From: Bacillota bacterium
GTDB lineage: Bacteria; Bacillota; Clostridia; Saccharofermentanales; UBA5734
Reading direction: 5' to 3'
DNA: 9,141 bases
Assembly (NCBI GenBank): GCA_023438965.1
Contig: JAEXPB010000366.1
Span: 1-9,141 of the forward strand
Shown here one piece after another: positions 1 through 5,930 of the stretch. The notes beneath the pieces were generated by a model. The model saw only the letters and a list, made by a program, of their open reading frames with translations. It did no database searches and was not told the DNA's origin. Position 1 is the first letter of the stretch. Every line of letters begins with the position of its first letter. The position numbers and the translations under genes were made by a program.

Positions 1-2
1 AC

Positions 3-242
3 AAAGAAGCAAATGATTCAGGTGAAAAACCAATTAAACGATCTGCCCGTCGCGGAGAGCAGAAACCGCCCTTTCATCGGTCCAGCCCATCGGACAAACC
101 ATATGCAACCGGCGAGCAGCGTCCGGCGACCGGCGAACGCCGTCCCTACCGCGGCGAACGCCGCCCGGCATCCGGCGAGCAGCGTCCGGCATCCGGCGAA
201 CGCCGCTCGGCGACCGGCGAACGCCGGCCCTATGGCGGCTAA
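3..242 (+). CDS. Interrupted N-terminal repeat tail of RlmB, partial at 5' end
   Basis: The frame used by the downstream methyltransferase is already open at base 3 and stays open to a TAA at 240-242. It encodes a polar, strongly basic, low-complexity chain (Lys/Arg/Glu/Pro/Gly-rich) that passes into seven-residue repeats of the form Gly-Glu-Arg/Gln-Arg-Pro-x-x. The repeats continue after the stop in the same frame up to the RlmB ATG at 381. The simplest reading is therefore that 3-380 is the disordered N-terminal extension of one long RlmB, now cut by a single G-to-T change (GAA to TAA) in the seventh unit. From family knowledge, clostridial RlmB proteins often carry such Arg/Gly-rich extensions ahead of the catalytic part. 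The start of this reading frame lies outside the window. Alternatively it is the basic C-terminus of the gene before rlmB (mini-ribonuclease III in related genomes), with a genuine stop. Confidence 0.45.
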   Translation, partial: KEANDSGEKPIKRSARRGEQKPPFHRSSPSDKPYATGEQRPATGERRPYRGERRPASGEQRPASGERRSATGERRPYGG

Positions 243-341
243 CGCCGCCCGGCATCCGGCGAGCAGCGTCCGGCGACCGGCGAACGCCGGCCCTATGGCG
301 GCGAACGCCGATCCTTTAGCGGCGAACGCCGTCAACCGGAA
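111..341 (+). repeat. Eleven tandem 21-base coding repeats (Gly-Glu-Arg-Arg-Pro heptads)
   Basis: Eleven consecutive 21-base units start at 111, 132, 153, 174, 195, 216, 237, 258, 279, 300 and 321. Translated in the rlmB frame they read GEQRPAT, GERRPYR, GERRPAS, GEQRPAS, GERRSAT, GERRPYG, G-stop-RRPAS, GEQRPAT, GERRPYG, GERRSFS and GERRQPE. Because 21 is a multiple of three, the repeats keep several other frames open on both strands, which creates false reading frames here. Units 3-4 and 7-8 are nearly identical in DNA, which points to recent duplication or slippage. The encoded tail is expected to be disordered and RNA-binding by its charge (inference). Confidence 0.9.
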
Positions 342-380
342 GGCGGTTCGGTCCGACCGGCTCCCTGGAAGAATAATCCG

Positions 381-1418
381 ATGGAACACGAAGATGAGCT
401 GACTGCGGCTGTTCCAACGATTCCGGCACCAGACAGCCTGAACAATTCAGCATTGGGAACTGAACCAGCAGCGGCGCCGACCCGCACGCCGCAACCTGTG
501 CCGGACCTGCCGGTACCGCAGATCCTGGAGCCTGGCACTGGTCTGCCGGATCGCCTGGAAGGCCGGAACCCGATTCTCGAAGCGATCAAAGCAGGCCGTA
601 CAATCAACAAGCTCTGGATTGCCAAACGGGATGAACGGCAAGATCCGACCCTGGGCCGGCTGATCGCACAGGCCCGCGACGCCGGCGCGGTGATTATCGA
701 AGTCGATAAAAGGGCTTTGGACGCCATGTCAACCACCCATAGTCATCAAGGCGCCATCGCTCAAGTGGCCGCACATGAATATATTGAATTGGACGACCTG
801 ATCGACATTGCCAAAGCGCGGGCGGAAGCGCCTTTTCTGCTGATTCTGGCTGAATTGCAGGAAAGCTACAATCTGGGATCCATCCTGCGGATTGCCGACG
901 CTGCCGGTGTTCACGGCGTTATTATCCCGACCCGCCGCTCGGTCGGCCTGGACGCGGCGGTAGCGAAGGCCTCGGCTGGAGCGATTGAGCATGTGCCGGT
1001 TGCCCGGGTGGGCAATCTGACGCAGACTATCCTGACTCTGAAAAAACAGGGATTTTGGATTGCCGGCACCGATGCAGACGGTAAAATCGATTACCATAAG
1101 GCTGACTGGAACGGCCCTTTGGCCATTCTGATCGGCAGCGAAGGCGAGGGCCTGAGCCCGGTGTTGCGTCGTCACTGCGACTTTCTGATTTCCATACCAA
1201 TGTTTGGCAAGGTGAATTCATTAAACGCGGCCGTCGCGGCCGGCATTGTCACCTTCGAAGCTGCGGCCAGCCGGCGGTCAGGCATTAAGGCTGAGCAACC
1301 GGTGCGACCGCCGATATCCGACGCCGAGGCGGCCGACTTGCAGGCTGAGGCGGATCGGCAAACCGAAAATGATGGTTTGGTTGGCAGTGAAGGGATGTCT
1401 GATTCGGCAGGAGAATAG
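381..1418 (+). CDS. rlmB: 23S rRNA (guanosine-2'-O)-methyltransferase RlmB, SPOUT/TrmH family
   Basis: This enzyme uses S-adenosylmethionine to methylate a ribose 2'-OH in 23S rRNA (G2251 in the E. coli homologue) during 50S assembly. Residues 1-55 are a Pro/Ala-rich linker. Residues 58-135 match the SpoU substrate-binding domain (LEGRNPILEAI at 59-69). Residues 152-293 are the knotted SPOUT catalytic domain. Motif 1 is NLGSILRIADA at 164-174, motif 2 IGSEGEGL at 251-258, and motif 3 IPMFGKVNSLNAAVAAG at 272-288 with the conserved Asn282. The acidic C-terminal tail (about 295-345) is extra. ATG 381 is the first possible start after the TAA at 240; GGAAG at 367-371 lies nine bases before it. 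The stop at 1416-1418 falls between the sigH ribosome site and the sigH start, so the two are probably translationally coupled. Odd: the usual Asp-Pro before the motif 1 Asn is replaced by Glu-Ser-Tyr. Its natural start may lie upstream of the window. Confidence 0.93.
   Translation: MEHEDELTAAVPTIPAPDSLNNSALGTEPAAAPTRTPQPVPDLPVPQILEPGTGLPDRLEGRNPILEAIKAGRTINKLWIAKRDERQDPTLGRLIAQARDAGAVIIEVDKRALDAMSTTHSHQGAIAQVAAHEYIELDDLIDIAKARAEAPFLLILAELQESYNLGSILRIADAAGVHGVIIPTRRSVGLDAAVAKASAGAIEHVPVARVGNLTQTILTLKKQGFWIAGTDADGKIDYHKADWNGPLAILIGSEGEGLSPVLRRHCDFLISIPMFGKVNSLNAAVAAGIVTFEAAASRRSGIKAEQPVRPPISDAEAADLQAEADRQTENDGLVGSEGMSDSAGE
1409..1413 (+). promoter_or_regulatory. Ribosome binding site of sigH
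   Basis: AGGAG lies seven bases before the ATG at 1421, inside the last codons of rlmB, which end at 1418. This fixes the sigH start and implies that ribosomes finishing rlmB help to start sigH. Confidence 0.75.
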
Positions 1419-1420
1419 TC

Positions 1421-2089
1421 ATGCAGTTGGATCAGGAACAGCATCAACCCCCGGATGAGGAGCTTCTGGCTCGCGCCGCCAACGGAGACCAGCTGGCCAT
1501 CGAAACGCTGCTGATACGGTACAAGGATCTGGTTCGCCGCAAGGCTTCGGCGATGTATATGGCTGGAGCGGACGCCGAAGACGTCATCCAGGAAGGCATG
1601 ATTGGCTTGTTCAAGGCGATTCGGGACTTCAAGCCCGTGCATCAGGTGCCATTTGCCGCTTTTGCCACTTACTGCGTCATGGCTCAAATAACCGATGCCG
1701 TTCGCCAGGCCTCCCGAAAAAAACATCGGCCGTTAAATGATTCGTTATCCCTGCAAAGCCTGATCCAGACCGAAGAAGACGATGATTTGCGCCTGCTTGA
1801 CCTATTCAGCGAATCTGCCGGTCCGGATCCGGAGGAAAGCCTGCTGAATCATGAAGATCTGGCTGATCTGCAGTATTTTATACAGCAGGAACTGAGCCCG
1901 TTGGAACAACAGGTAGTCCTGATGTATATCCAGAATCTCAGTTATCAGCAGATAGCTGTATGCTTGGGCTGTCCGGCCAAGAAGGTCGACAACGCCTTGC
2001 GCCGGGCCCGGTTGAAATTCCAGCGCTACCGTCAAAACCGGGGATCGACTGTCGTCGGCGGTAAGGAGGCGAGGGGCAATCGCAGCTAA
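1421..2089 (+). CDS. sigH: RNA polymerase sigma factor SigH (sporulation/transition state, sigma-70 family)
   Basis: Predicted alternative sigma factor, 222 residues, close to the usual SigH length. Region 2 spans about 27-97 and holds the diagnostic SigH stretch GADAEDVIQEGMIGLFKAIRD (49-69, core-binding region 2.1/2.2). It is followed by RKKHRPLND (99-107), the counterpart of RQKHIPLNS in Bacillus SigH. A variable acidic linker (117-140) leads to region 4 (about 150-205) with the helix-turn-helix YQQIAVCLGCPAKKVDNALRR (175-195). In Bacillus the homologue directs entry into stationary phase, competence and sporulation, so this suggests a spore-forming lineage. Its position right after rlmB matches the conserved Firmicutes gene order. 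No promoter is visible between rlmB and sigH, so it is probably transcribed from upstream. The C-terminal 15 residues are basic, and their DNA holds the ribosome site of the next gene. Confidence 0.93.
   Translation: MQLDQEQHQPPDEELLARAANGDQLAIETLLIRYKDLVRRKASAMYMAGADAEDVIQEGMIGLFKAIRDFKPVHQVPFAAFATYCVMAQITDAVRQASRKKHRPLNDSLSLQSLIQTEEDDDLRLLDLFSESAGPDPEESLLNHEDLADLQYFIQQELSPLEQQVVLMYIQNLSYQQIAVCLGCPAKKVDNALRRARLKFQRYRQNRGSTVVGGKEARGNRS
2063..2069 (+). promoter_or_regulatory. Perfect Shine-Dalgarno for the gene after sigH; implies an ATC start at 2079
   Basis: AAGGAGG, a full match to the anti-Shine-Dalgarno, is followed after nine bases by ATC at 2079 in the frame of the downstream lipoprotein. 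No ATG, GTG or TTG exists in that frame between the upstream TGA (2013-2015) and the GTG at 2136, which is 66 bases from this site. The site therefore argues for initiation at 2079 or for a sequence change in the original start codon. Confidence 0.6.
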
Positions 2090-3401
2090 ACATCGGGTTT
2101 CTATCATCATCCTGGCCAGCATTCTGATCCTGCTTGTGGCCGGTATCGCTGTTTTACCTTCCTGCACAGGCTGGAGCGAAAACTGGCGCCGCCTGATCGG
2201 GAATAAGGCCCAGCCCGCAGATGATCAGCCCGCCAAAGGCCGGTCTTTGTCAGCATACGAATTAGCTGAGGAATTAGCCAATGCCATCCGGGATGCGAAA
2301 GACATCGCAACCGTTTATGCGGCTATTCCAGCCGGACAGCGGACTGGATTGAGCCTGGATCAATTCCAGCAGTACATCAAATTGCTGCGCCGCGGCATGC
2401 CAGGCAACATTTTGTCGTTTTCTCCATTATCGGCCACAGATGTTGCCGATACCCGCAAGAAAATCCTCGAGCGCCTGCCCGGAGAGACGCAGGCGGACGA
2501 ATTGCTGGGATTTTGGATCCATTATCTGGAGGCTGGCCGTACGGAAGGCCAATTTGCCATTTACATCCATCAGCATGAAGGCCTGGCTTATCTTTCAGCG
2601 GACTGGATCAAACGGATTCTGAATTTGGCCGATTTTTCCACCCTCTATTTTGATGCGATCGACAAGGGCGATACGGAAGCGCTGGCGGCTTTGCTGCAGA
2701 CCGGCACCTGGCCCAAGTCAGTCCGCCTGGCCAAGGCGCGCCAGATTATCGAATATTACCAGCACAATGTTTCAACTGGCAGCGATGAATACCAAATTAC
2801 GCATATACGGATCGATAGCCTCGCGTTTGAGGAATATGGCATCACCAACCCTGACCAATCCAAATCCGCCAGCCGGACGATCGAACTACTGGCCATGCCG
2901 GGCGGGCGATTTGGCATCAGTGACAGCATACCGGCGATTCTGCAAGCCGATGATATTCGGATCAGGTTTAATGGCCAGAACCTGCTGGATTTTATCCAAG
3001 CGGATACCGGTCAGCCGCCGATTGTCCGGTCAGCCAACATCGAGAACCTGCTCGGTCCGCCATTACTGCATGACGATACGAATTGCCAGGAAACAACCGC
3101 GGGAACACGCCGCCTAACCTTGGCTTATCAGAATCTGAACCTGAATGTTCTCGGGACTTGTTCCAAACACCAGTACTGGACAGGCCAAATCACCCGCCTC
3201 AACTGGGAAAATCCTGCCTGCAGCCTGACATCGGGAATTTCTCCCGGCCTGTCGATCTATGCCTTGCTCGAGCTTTACCCGTCAGCCGATGCCAATAATT
3301 ACGAAATCGTGGGATATTATGCCAAGGGAACGGTACATCTCAAGATGACAATCCAGAATGACCGGATTGCCGGAATCGAAATGAGCTGGATCGCTAATTG
3401 A
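2079..3401 (+). CDS. Predicted lipoprotein of unknown function, downstream of sigH
   Basis: Not recognised as a named family. Read from ATC 2079, the N-terminus is an almost ideal lipoprotein signal: a basic n-region (AAKHR), a hydrophobic stretch at 7-26, then a lipobox LPSC ending at Cys29. The mature chain of about 410 residues has a linker rich in Ala, Asp and Lys, an alpha-helical part (about 60-235), and a C-terminal part (about 240-440) with alternating beta-like segments ending in GTVHLKMTI and IAGIEMSW. It is predicted to sit on the outer face of the cytoplasmic membrane. The first conventional start, GTG 2136, would remove most of the signal and has no ribosome site; the perfect AAGGAGG at 2063-2069 supports 2079. 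The frame overlaps the end of sigH by 11 bases, so co-transcription and coupling with sigH are likely. If 2079 is not used, the gene is 2136-3401 (421 residues). The reading frame itself is secure; the start and function are not. Confidence 0.8.
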   Translation: MAAKHRVSIIILASILILLVAGIAVLPSCTGWSENWRRLIGNKAQPADDQPAKGRSLSAYELAEELANAIRDAKDIATVYAAIPAGQRTGLSLDQFQQYIKLLRRGMPGNILSFSPLSATDVADTRKKILERLPGETQADELLGFWIHYLEAGRTEGQFAIYIHQHEGLAYLSADWIKRILNLADFSTLYFDAIDKGDTEALAALLQTGTWPKSVRLAKARQIIEYYQHNVSTGSDEYQITHIRIDSLAFEEYGITNPDQSKSASRTIELLAMPGGRFGISDSIPAILQADDIRIRFNGQNLLDFIQADTGQPPIVRSANIENLLGPPLLHDDTNCQETTAGTRRLTLAYQNLNLNVLGTCSKHQYWTGQITRLNWENPACSLTSGISPGLSIYALLELYPSADANNYEIVGYYAKGTVHLKMTIQNDRIAGIEMSWIAN

Positions 3402-4152
3402 CCAGGCGCCGTTTCAACTCCTGGATATCTGAACTGCGGACGCCGCAAGCCTCCGACAGGTAAGCCTCGGCAGACTGGTAGTGCCGATGGAAATAGGCCA
3501 GAGTATAGGCCATGTTCTGCGGGTCAGTATTGAAATAATGCCGGATGCTCCCCGGCACCGTGTCGATGAAAGTGTCGAACCAGGGCTTCAGGTAGGCATA
3601 GCTGATTTGATAATTTTCAATGATGTCTGTATCGCTGACCCCAGCCAGCATCAATAGCAGGGCGGCGACCAGACCGGTACGGTCCTTGCCATGGGAACAA
3701 TGGAACAAACTGGCGCCATCCGGATCAGCCTGAGCCAGATACGAAAATACCATGCCGAAGGATTGTTGCGACTGATCGATCAAATGGACATAAAGATCCG
3801 GCAAGCCGACCAGTTCCCGGCTTGGATCGGACAATTGAACCGAAGCGATTGCTGCGTCAAGGTCAGCGCCGAGAAGGGGAATGCTGTAGTAGCGAATCGA
3901 GTTTTGCCTGCTGAGCGGATTGATCTGACCGCGATATTCCGTCGGACTGCGCAGATCGATCACCGTCCGTACCGGGAAATCGAGAAGTGTGCGCAAATCG
4001 TCAGGATCCAGATCCACAGGCGCATCGGCGCGCAGAAAATGACCATAGGCTGTCATACGGCCATCCGCCGTGGCCAGTCCGCCTAAATCACGAACATTAT
4101 ACATGGTTTTCAAGAACAGCCGCGAGGGGCGACAATTGGTATCAACAGGCAT
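3394..4152 (-). CDS. Tyrosine/dual-specificity protein phosphatase, Y_phosphatase3 family
   Basis: A 252-residue cytoplasmic phosphatase with no signal peptide or membrane segment. The Cys-based catalytic P-loop HCSHGKDRTG is at 151-160 (nucleophile Cys152, phosphate-binding Arg158). The family N-terminal signature NVRDLGG is at 19-25, and DLRSPTE (66-72) is the Asp-Leu-Arg-Ser element of this family. The Lys in the HCxxGKDRTG loop is typical of the group containing Listeria LipA and mycobacterial PtpB, which act on phosphotyrosine and in some members on phosphoinositides; the substrate here cannot be read from sequence. GGAGG (plus-strand 4159-4163) six bases before the ATG supports the start at 4152. 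An extended -10 promoter lies at 4197-4205. The gene is divergent from the UPF0178 gene, and its TAG overlaps the end of the lipoprotein gene by eight bases. Confidence 0.9.
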   Translation of the reverse strand: MPVDTNCRPSRLFLKTMYNVRDLGGLATADGRMTAYGHFLRADAPVDLDPDDLRTLLDFPVRTVIDLRSPTEYRGQINPLSRQNSIRYYSIPLLGADLDAAIASVQLSDPSRELVGLPDLYVHLIDQSQQSFGMVFSYLAQADPDGASLFHCSHGKDRTGLVAALLLMLAGVSDTDIIENYQISYAYLKPWFDTFIDTVPGSIRHYFNTDPQNMAYTLAYFHRHYQSAEAYLSEACGVRSSDIQELKRRLVN

Positions 4153-4196
4153 TGATGGCCTCCGGATTGAATTACCGATGCACAGATTCCAGAATT

Positions 4197-4205
4197 ATTA
4201 TATCA
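4197..4205 (-). promoter_or_regulatory. Extended -10 promoter for the phosphatase gene
   Basis: On the minus strand the sequence reads TGATATAAT, a full TGn extended -10 element. The best -35 candidate, TCGCAA 16 bases upstream, matches only three of six positions, which is tolerated by extended -10 promoters. Transcription would start near 4190, giving a leader of about 38 bases that contains the GGAGG ribosome site. On the plus strand the same AT-rich patch offers TATTAT (4196-4201) as a weaker -10 for the divergent UPF0178 gene. Confidence 0.5.
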
Positions 4206-4253
4206 TATGGTCAGAGCCTTGCGACGGACAAGGCCGGGAGGCGCAAGAACAGT

Positions 4254-4748
4254 ATGGCAGATCAGACTATCATCCAAACGAGGGAAGTCCCGGAACCGCG
4301 TCTGACAATCCGGGTGGATGCCGATGCCTGCCCGGTCAGTGTCCGGCATCATCTGGAAAGGTTGGCTCAGCGCTATCATTTGGACCTGGTCTACTATATT
4401 GATGACAGTCATGAATTGCATCCGACCTACGGGCAGGTCCGGCAGGTCGGGCAGAGTCGGGATGCAGTCGATCTTGCTATAGTCAACCAGATCCGCAACC
4501 GGGAGATTGTCGTCACGCAGGATTACGGCTTGGCCGCGCTGGCTTTGGCCCGGAAGGCTGCAGCGATCCATCCGGGCGGCATGCTTTATACGGAGCAAAA
4601 CATCGACCGCCTGTTGATGGAACGCCATCTGGCGGCTCGGGCCCGACAGGCTGGCGAACATTTTCGTGGTCCCAAAAAACGCCAGAAAAGCGAGGATCTG
4701 CATTTCGGCGACCAACTCAGGCGTCTGATTGAAGATCGCCTGCAATAA
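4254..4748 (+). CDS. YaiI/YqxD family (UPF0178, DUF188) PIN-like protein
   Basis: A 164-residue protein of the YaiI/YqxD family, usually about 150 residues. Its biochemical role is not established, but the fold resembles PIN/NYN nucleases. Family hallmarks are VDADACPV (21-28), DDSHE (50-54, in place of the usual SHE/NHD segment), a QSRDAVDLAIVN block (67-78), the strongly conserved IVVTQDYGLAALAL (85-98) and LYTEQNID (111-118), and FRGPKKR (137-143) near the C-terminus. The acidic residues Asp22, Asp24, Asp70, Asp73 and Asp90 are candidates for a metal site (inference). ATG 4254 is chosen because it is the first in-frame start close to the domain; GGGAGG at 4236-4241 is 12 bases upstream, a rather long spacing. 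A longer frame from 3987 runs through the phosphatase gene and is not credible. The 20 residues before the domain are an extra polar extension. The gene looks monocistronic. Confidence 0.88.
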   Translation: MADQTIIQTREVPEPRLTIRVDADACPVSVRHHLERLAQRYHLDLVYYIDDSHELHPTYGQVRQVGQSRDAVDLAIVNQIRNREIVVTQDYGLAALALARKAAAIHPGGMLYTEQNIDRLLMERHLAARARQAGEHFRGPKKRQKSEDLHFGDQLRRLIEDRLQ

Positions 4749-4774
4749 CACGCTGAACGCCGGATTACCGTGTT
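4747..4774. terminator. Weak stem-loop between convergent UPF0178 and lactonase genes
   Basis: AACACG (4747-4752) can pair with CGTGTT (4769-4774), leaving a 16-base loop, followed on the plus strand by two more T (TTTT at 4773-4776). The left arm overlaps the TAA of the UPF0178 gene and the right side touches the lactonase stop at 4775. Only 26 bases separate the two genes, so any terminator must lie here, but the six-pair stem is weak. Confidence 0.25.
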
Positions 4775-5791
4775 TTAGAACGCCGGGCAAACACAGACGG
4801 CACCGCCGATCGGGAGCGGTTCAGTCAGCCGAACCAGGGCTTGTCCGGGCTGCCACTGCAGCAATGACACATCCCCTGCCTGATGGGCGACGAGGATCCG
4901 ACCGCCACCGAGAAGATAGAAATCGCGCGGAATGCCGTTGCCGGTCGGATAGATGCCCTCCGCGGCCAGCAGGCCATCCGTTTTGATTCGGAAAACTGCC
5001 AGGCTGTCATGGCCGCGGTTGGAAACATAAACATATTGGCCGTCCGTGCGGACGGCGGCGCATGTGGTTTCGCCCTGCCAGTCTTCCGGCAAGGTGGAAA
5101 GGGTCTGCCGGCTGACCAGCCCGGCACCGGCATCGCTTCGGCTGATGACCGTGACCGAGTTGCCCAGCTCATTGGCCAGATAAATCATGCCGTTCGTGCC
5201 ATAGGCAACATGCCGCGGCCCGGAACCGGGCGCACAGTCCAGCCGGCCAGCCCAGGTCAGCCGGCCGGTTGACGGATCCTGATCATATACCAGCAAGGCA
5301 TCAATGCCCAGATCCACGACCAGCAGCAGGTTGGTTCCCGGAATAAAAGAAACCTGATGGACATGGGGCCCCTGTTGACGGGTCGGATGGGTTCCCCGGC
5401 CTTCATGCTGGATCAGCTGGATCCGTTCGCCCAGACCATCTGGTTCGTTCGGGAAAACTGTCAGGCTGCCGGCATGGTAATTGGCGACGTACAGGAAACG
5501 TTCATCAGCGCTGAGGCACTGGAAACACGGGCCCTCCGCCCCGGTGTTGCGCCGGGCCCGCAGGGTCAGCTCGCCGCCATCGACGCGATAAGCGGCCACC
5601 GAGCCGCCCGCCGTATTGTCCGCGGCGGCACTGCTGCCGGCATAAAGCGTCTTGCGGTCGGCAGACAAGATGACATAAGTCGGATTGGGGATCGCAGCCG
5701 AACCCAGCAGCTGGAGCTGATTGCCTTCCAGCGAACAGGCGGCAATACCCGGGCCGTTTAAACGCGTATATGTACCAACGAAGAAAATCAT
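4775..5791 (-). CDS. Lactonase family beta-propeller protein (6-phosphogluconolactonase-like)
   Basis: A 338-residue, probably cytoplasmic protein of the lactonase family (PF10282), a seven-bladed beta-propeller that includes the 6-phosphogluconolactonase Pgl/YbhE type and carboxymuconate-cyclase-like enzymes. The N-terminal FVGTYTR (4-10) is the typical opening. Blade repeats recur as YVANYHAGSLTVF (101-113), IYLANELGNSVTV (203-215) and YVYVSNRGHDSLAVF (253-267). The family motifs GPHVHQ (141-146), GPRHVAY (191-197) and GIPRDF (286-291) are present. The frame could start at 5869, but the ATG at 5791 is preferred: it begins exactly at the domain and has GGGAGG (plus-strand 5801-5806) nine bases before it. 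The longer frame would also begin upstream of the predicted promoter -10. It probably hydrolyses a sugar lactone, but the substrate is unknown. It lies 3' of the glycoside hydrolase on the same strand, and its own promoter is visible. Confidence 0.9.
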   Translation of the reverse strand: MIFFVGTYTRLNGPGIAACSLEGNQLQLLGSAAIPNPTYVILSADRKTLYAGSSAAADNTAGGSVAAYRVDGGELTLRARRNTGAEGPCFQCLSADERFLYVANYHAGSLTVFPNEPDGLGERIQLIQHEGRGTHPTRQQGPHVHQVSFIPGTNLLLVVDLGIDALLVYDQDPSTGRLTWAGRLDCAPGSGPRHVAYGTNGMIYLANELGNSVTVISRSDAGAGLVSRQTLSTLPEDWQGETTCAAVRTDGQYVYVSNRGHDSLAVFRIKTDGLLAAEGIYPTGNGIPRDFYLLGGGRILVAHQAGDVSLLQWQPGQALVRLTEPLPIGGAVCVCPAF

Positions 5792-5800
5792 AATGTATGG

Positions 5801-5806
5801 CCTCCC
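5801..5806 (-). promoter_or_regulatory. Ribosome binding site fixing the lactonase start
   Basis: On the minus strand GGGAGG ends nine bases before the ATG at 5789-5791. This selects the short start over the in-frame ATG at 5869, which would add 26 residues unlike the family. Confidence 0.75.
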
Positions 5807-5830
5807 TGATGATGTAGCATTTTTAGCCGG

Positions 5831-5854
5831 CCGGATCAATCCGGTCCATATGGA
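5831..5854 (-). promoter_or_regulatory. Two abutting palindromes at the lactonase transcription start, possible operator
   Basis: CCGGATCAATCCGG (5831-5844) has two perfect six-base inverted arms around a two-base centre. It directly abuts the perfect palindrome TCCATATGGA (5845-5854), which touches the -10 hexamer at 5855-5860. The pair covers the predicted start site near 5848, the usual place for a repressor site. No regulator gene is in the window and CCGG-containing words are common in this DNA, so this is a candidate only. Confidence 0.3.
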
Positions 5855-5883
5855 ATTATACCGCGCCAATAGACGGCCAGCAA
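5855..5883 (-). promoter_or_regulatory. Sigma-A type promoter for the lactonase gene
   Basis: On the minus strand TTGCTG (5878-5883) and a perfect TATAAT (5855-5860) are separated by exactly 17 bases. The -35 matches the first three bases of TTGACA. Transcription would start near 5848 and leave a leader of about 57 bases before the ATG at 5791. The promoter lies in the 139-base gap between the hydrolase stop and the lactonase. No convincing terminator is seen in that gap, so read-through from the hydrolase is also possible. Confidence 0.55.
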
Positions 5884-5930
5884 TGCGGATGAGCCAATTG
5901 CCGGCCGATTCATGCCGATTCAGGGCCTAT

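Noticed and set aside
13..402. 129-residue reading frame in frame 1 with Pro-Ala-Asn-Ala repeats, and a matching open frame on the minus strand (18-389).
   Set aside because: Both are by-products of the 21-base GC-rich array, which keeps several frames open. The frame shared with rlmB gives the biologically sensible Gly-Glu-Arg-Arg-Pro tail and continues into a real gene.
3987..4253. Long upstream extension of the UPF0178 gene starting inside the phosphatase gene.
   Set aside because: It would overlap the phosphatase gene for most of its length and add sequence unlike the family. ATG 4254 with GGGAGG upstream fits the domain start.
4755..4786. Nine-base direct repeat GAACGCCGG on both sides of the UPF0178-lactonase junction, considered as an insertion footprint.
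   Set aside because: It is too short, includes bases of a coding end, and no mobile element or junction is present between the copies.
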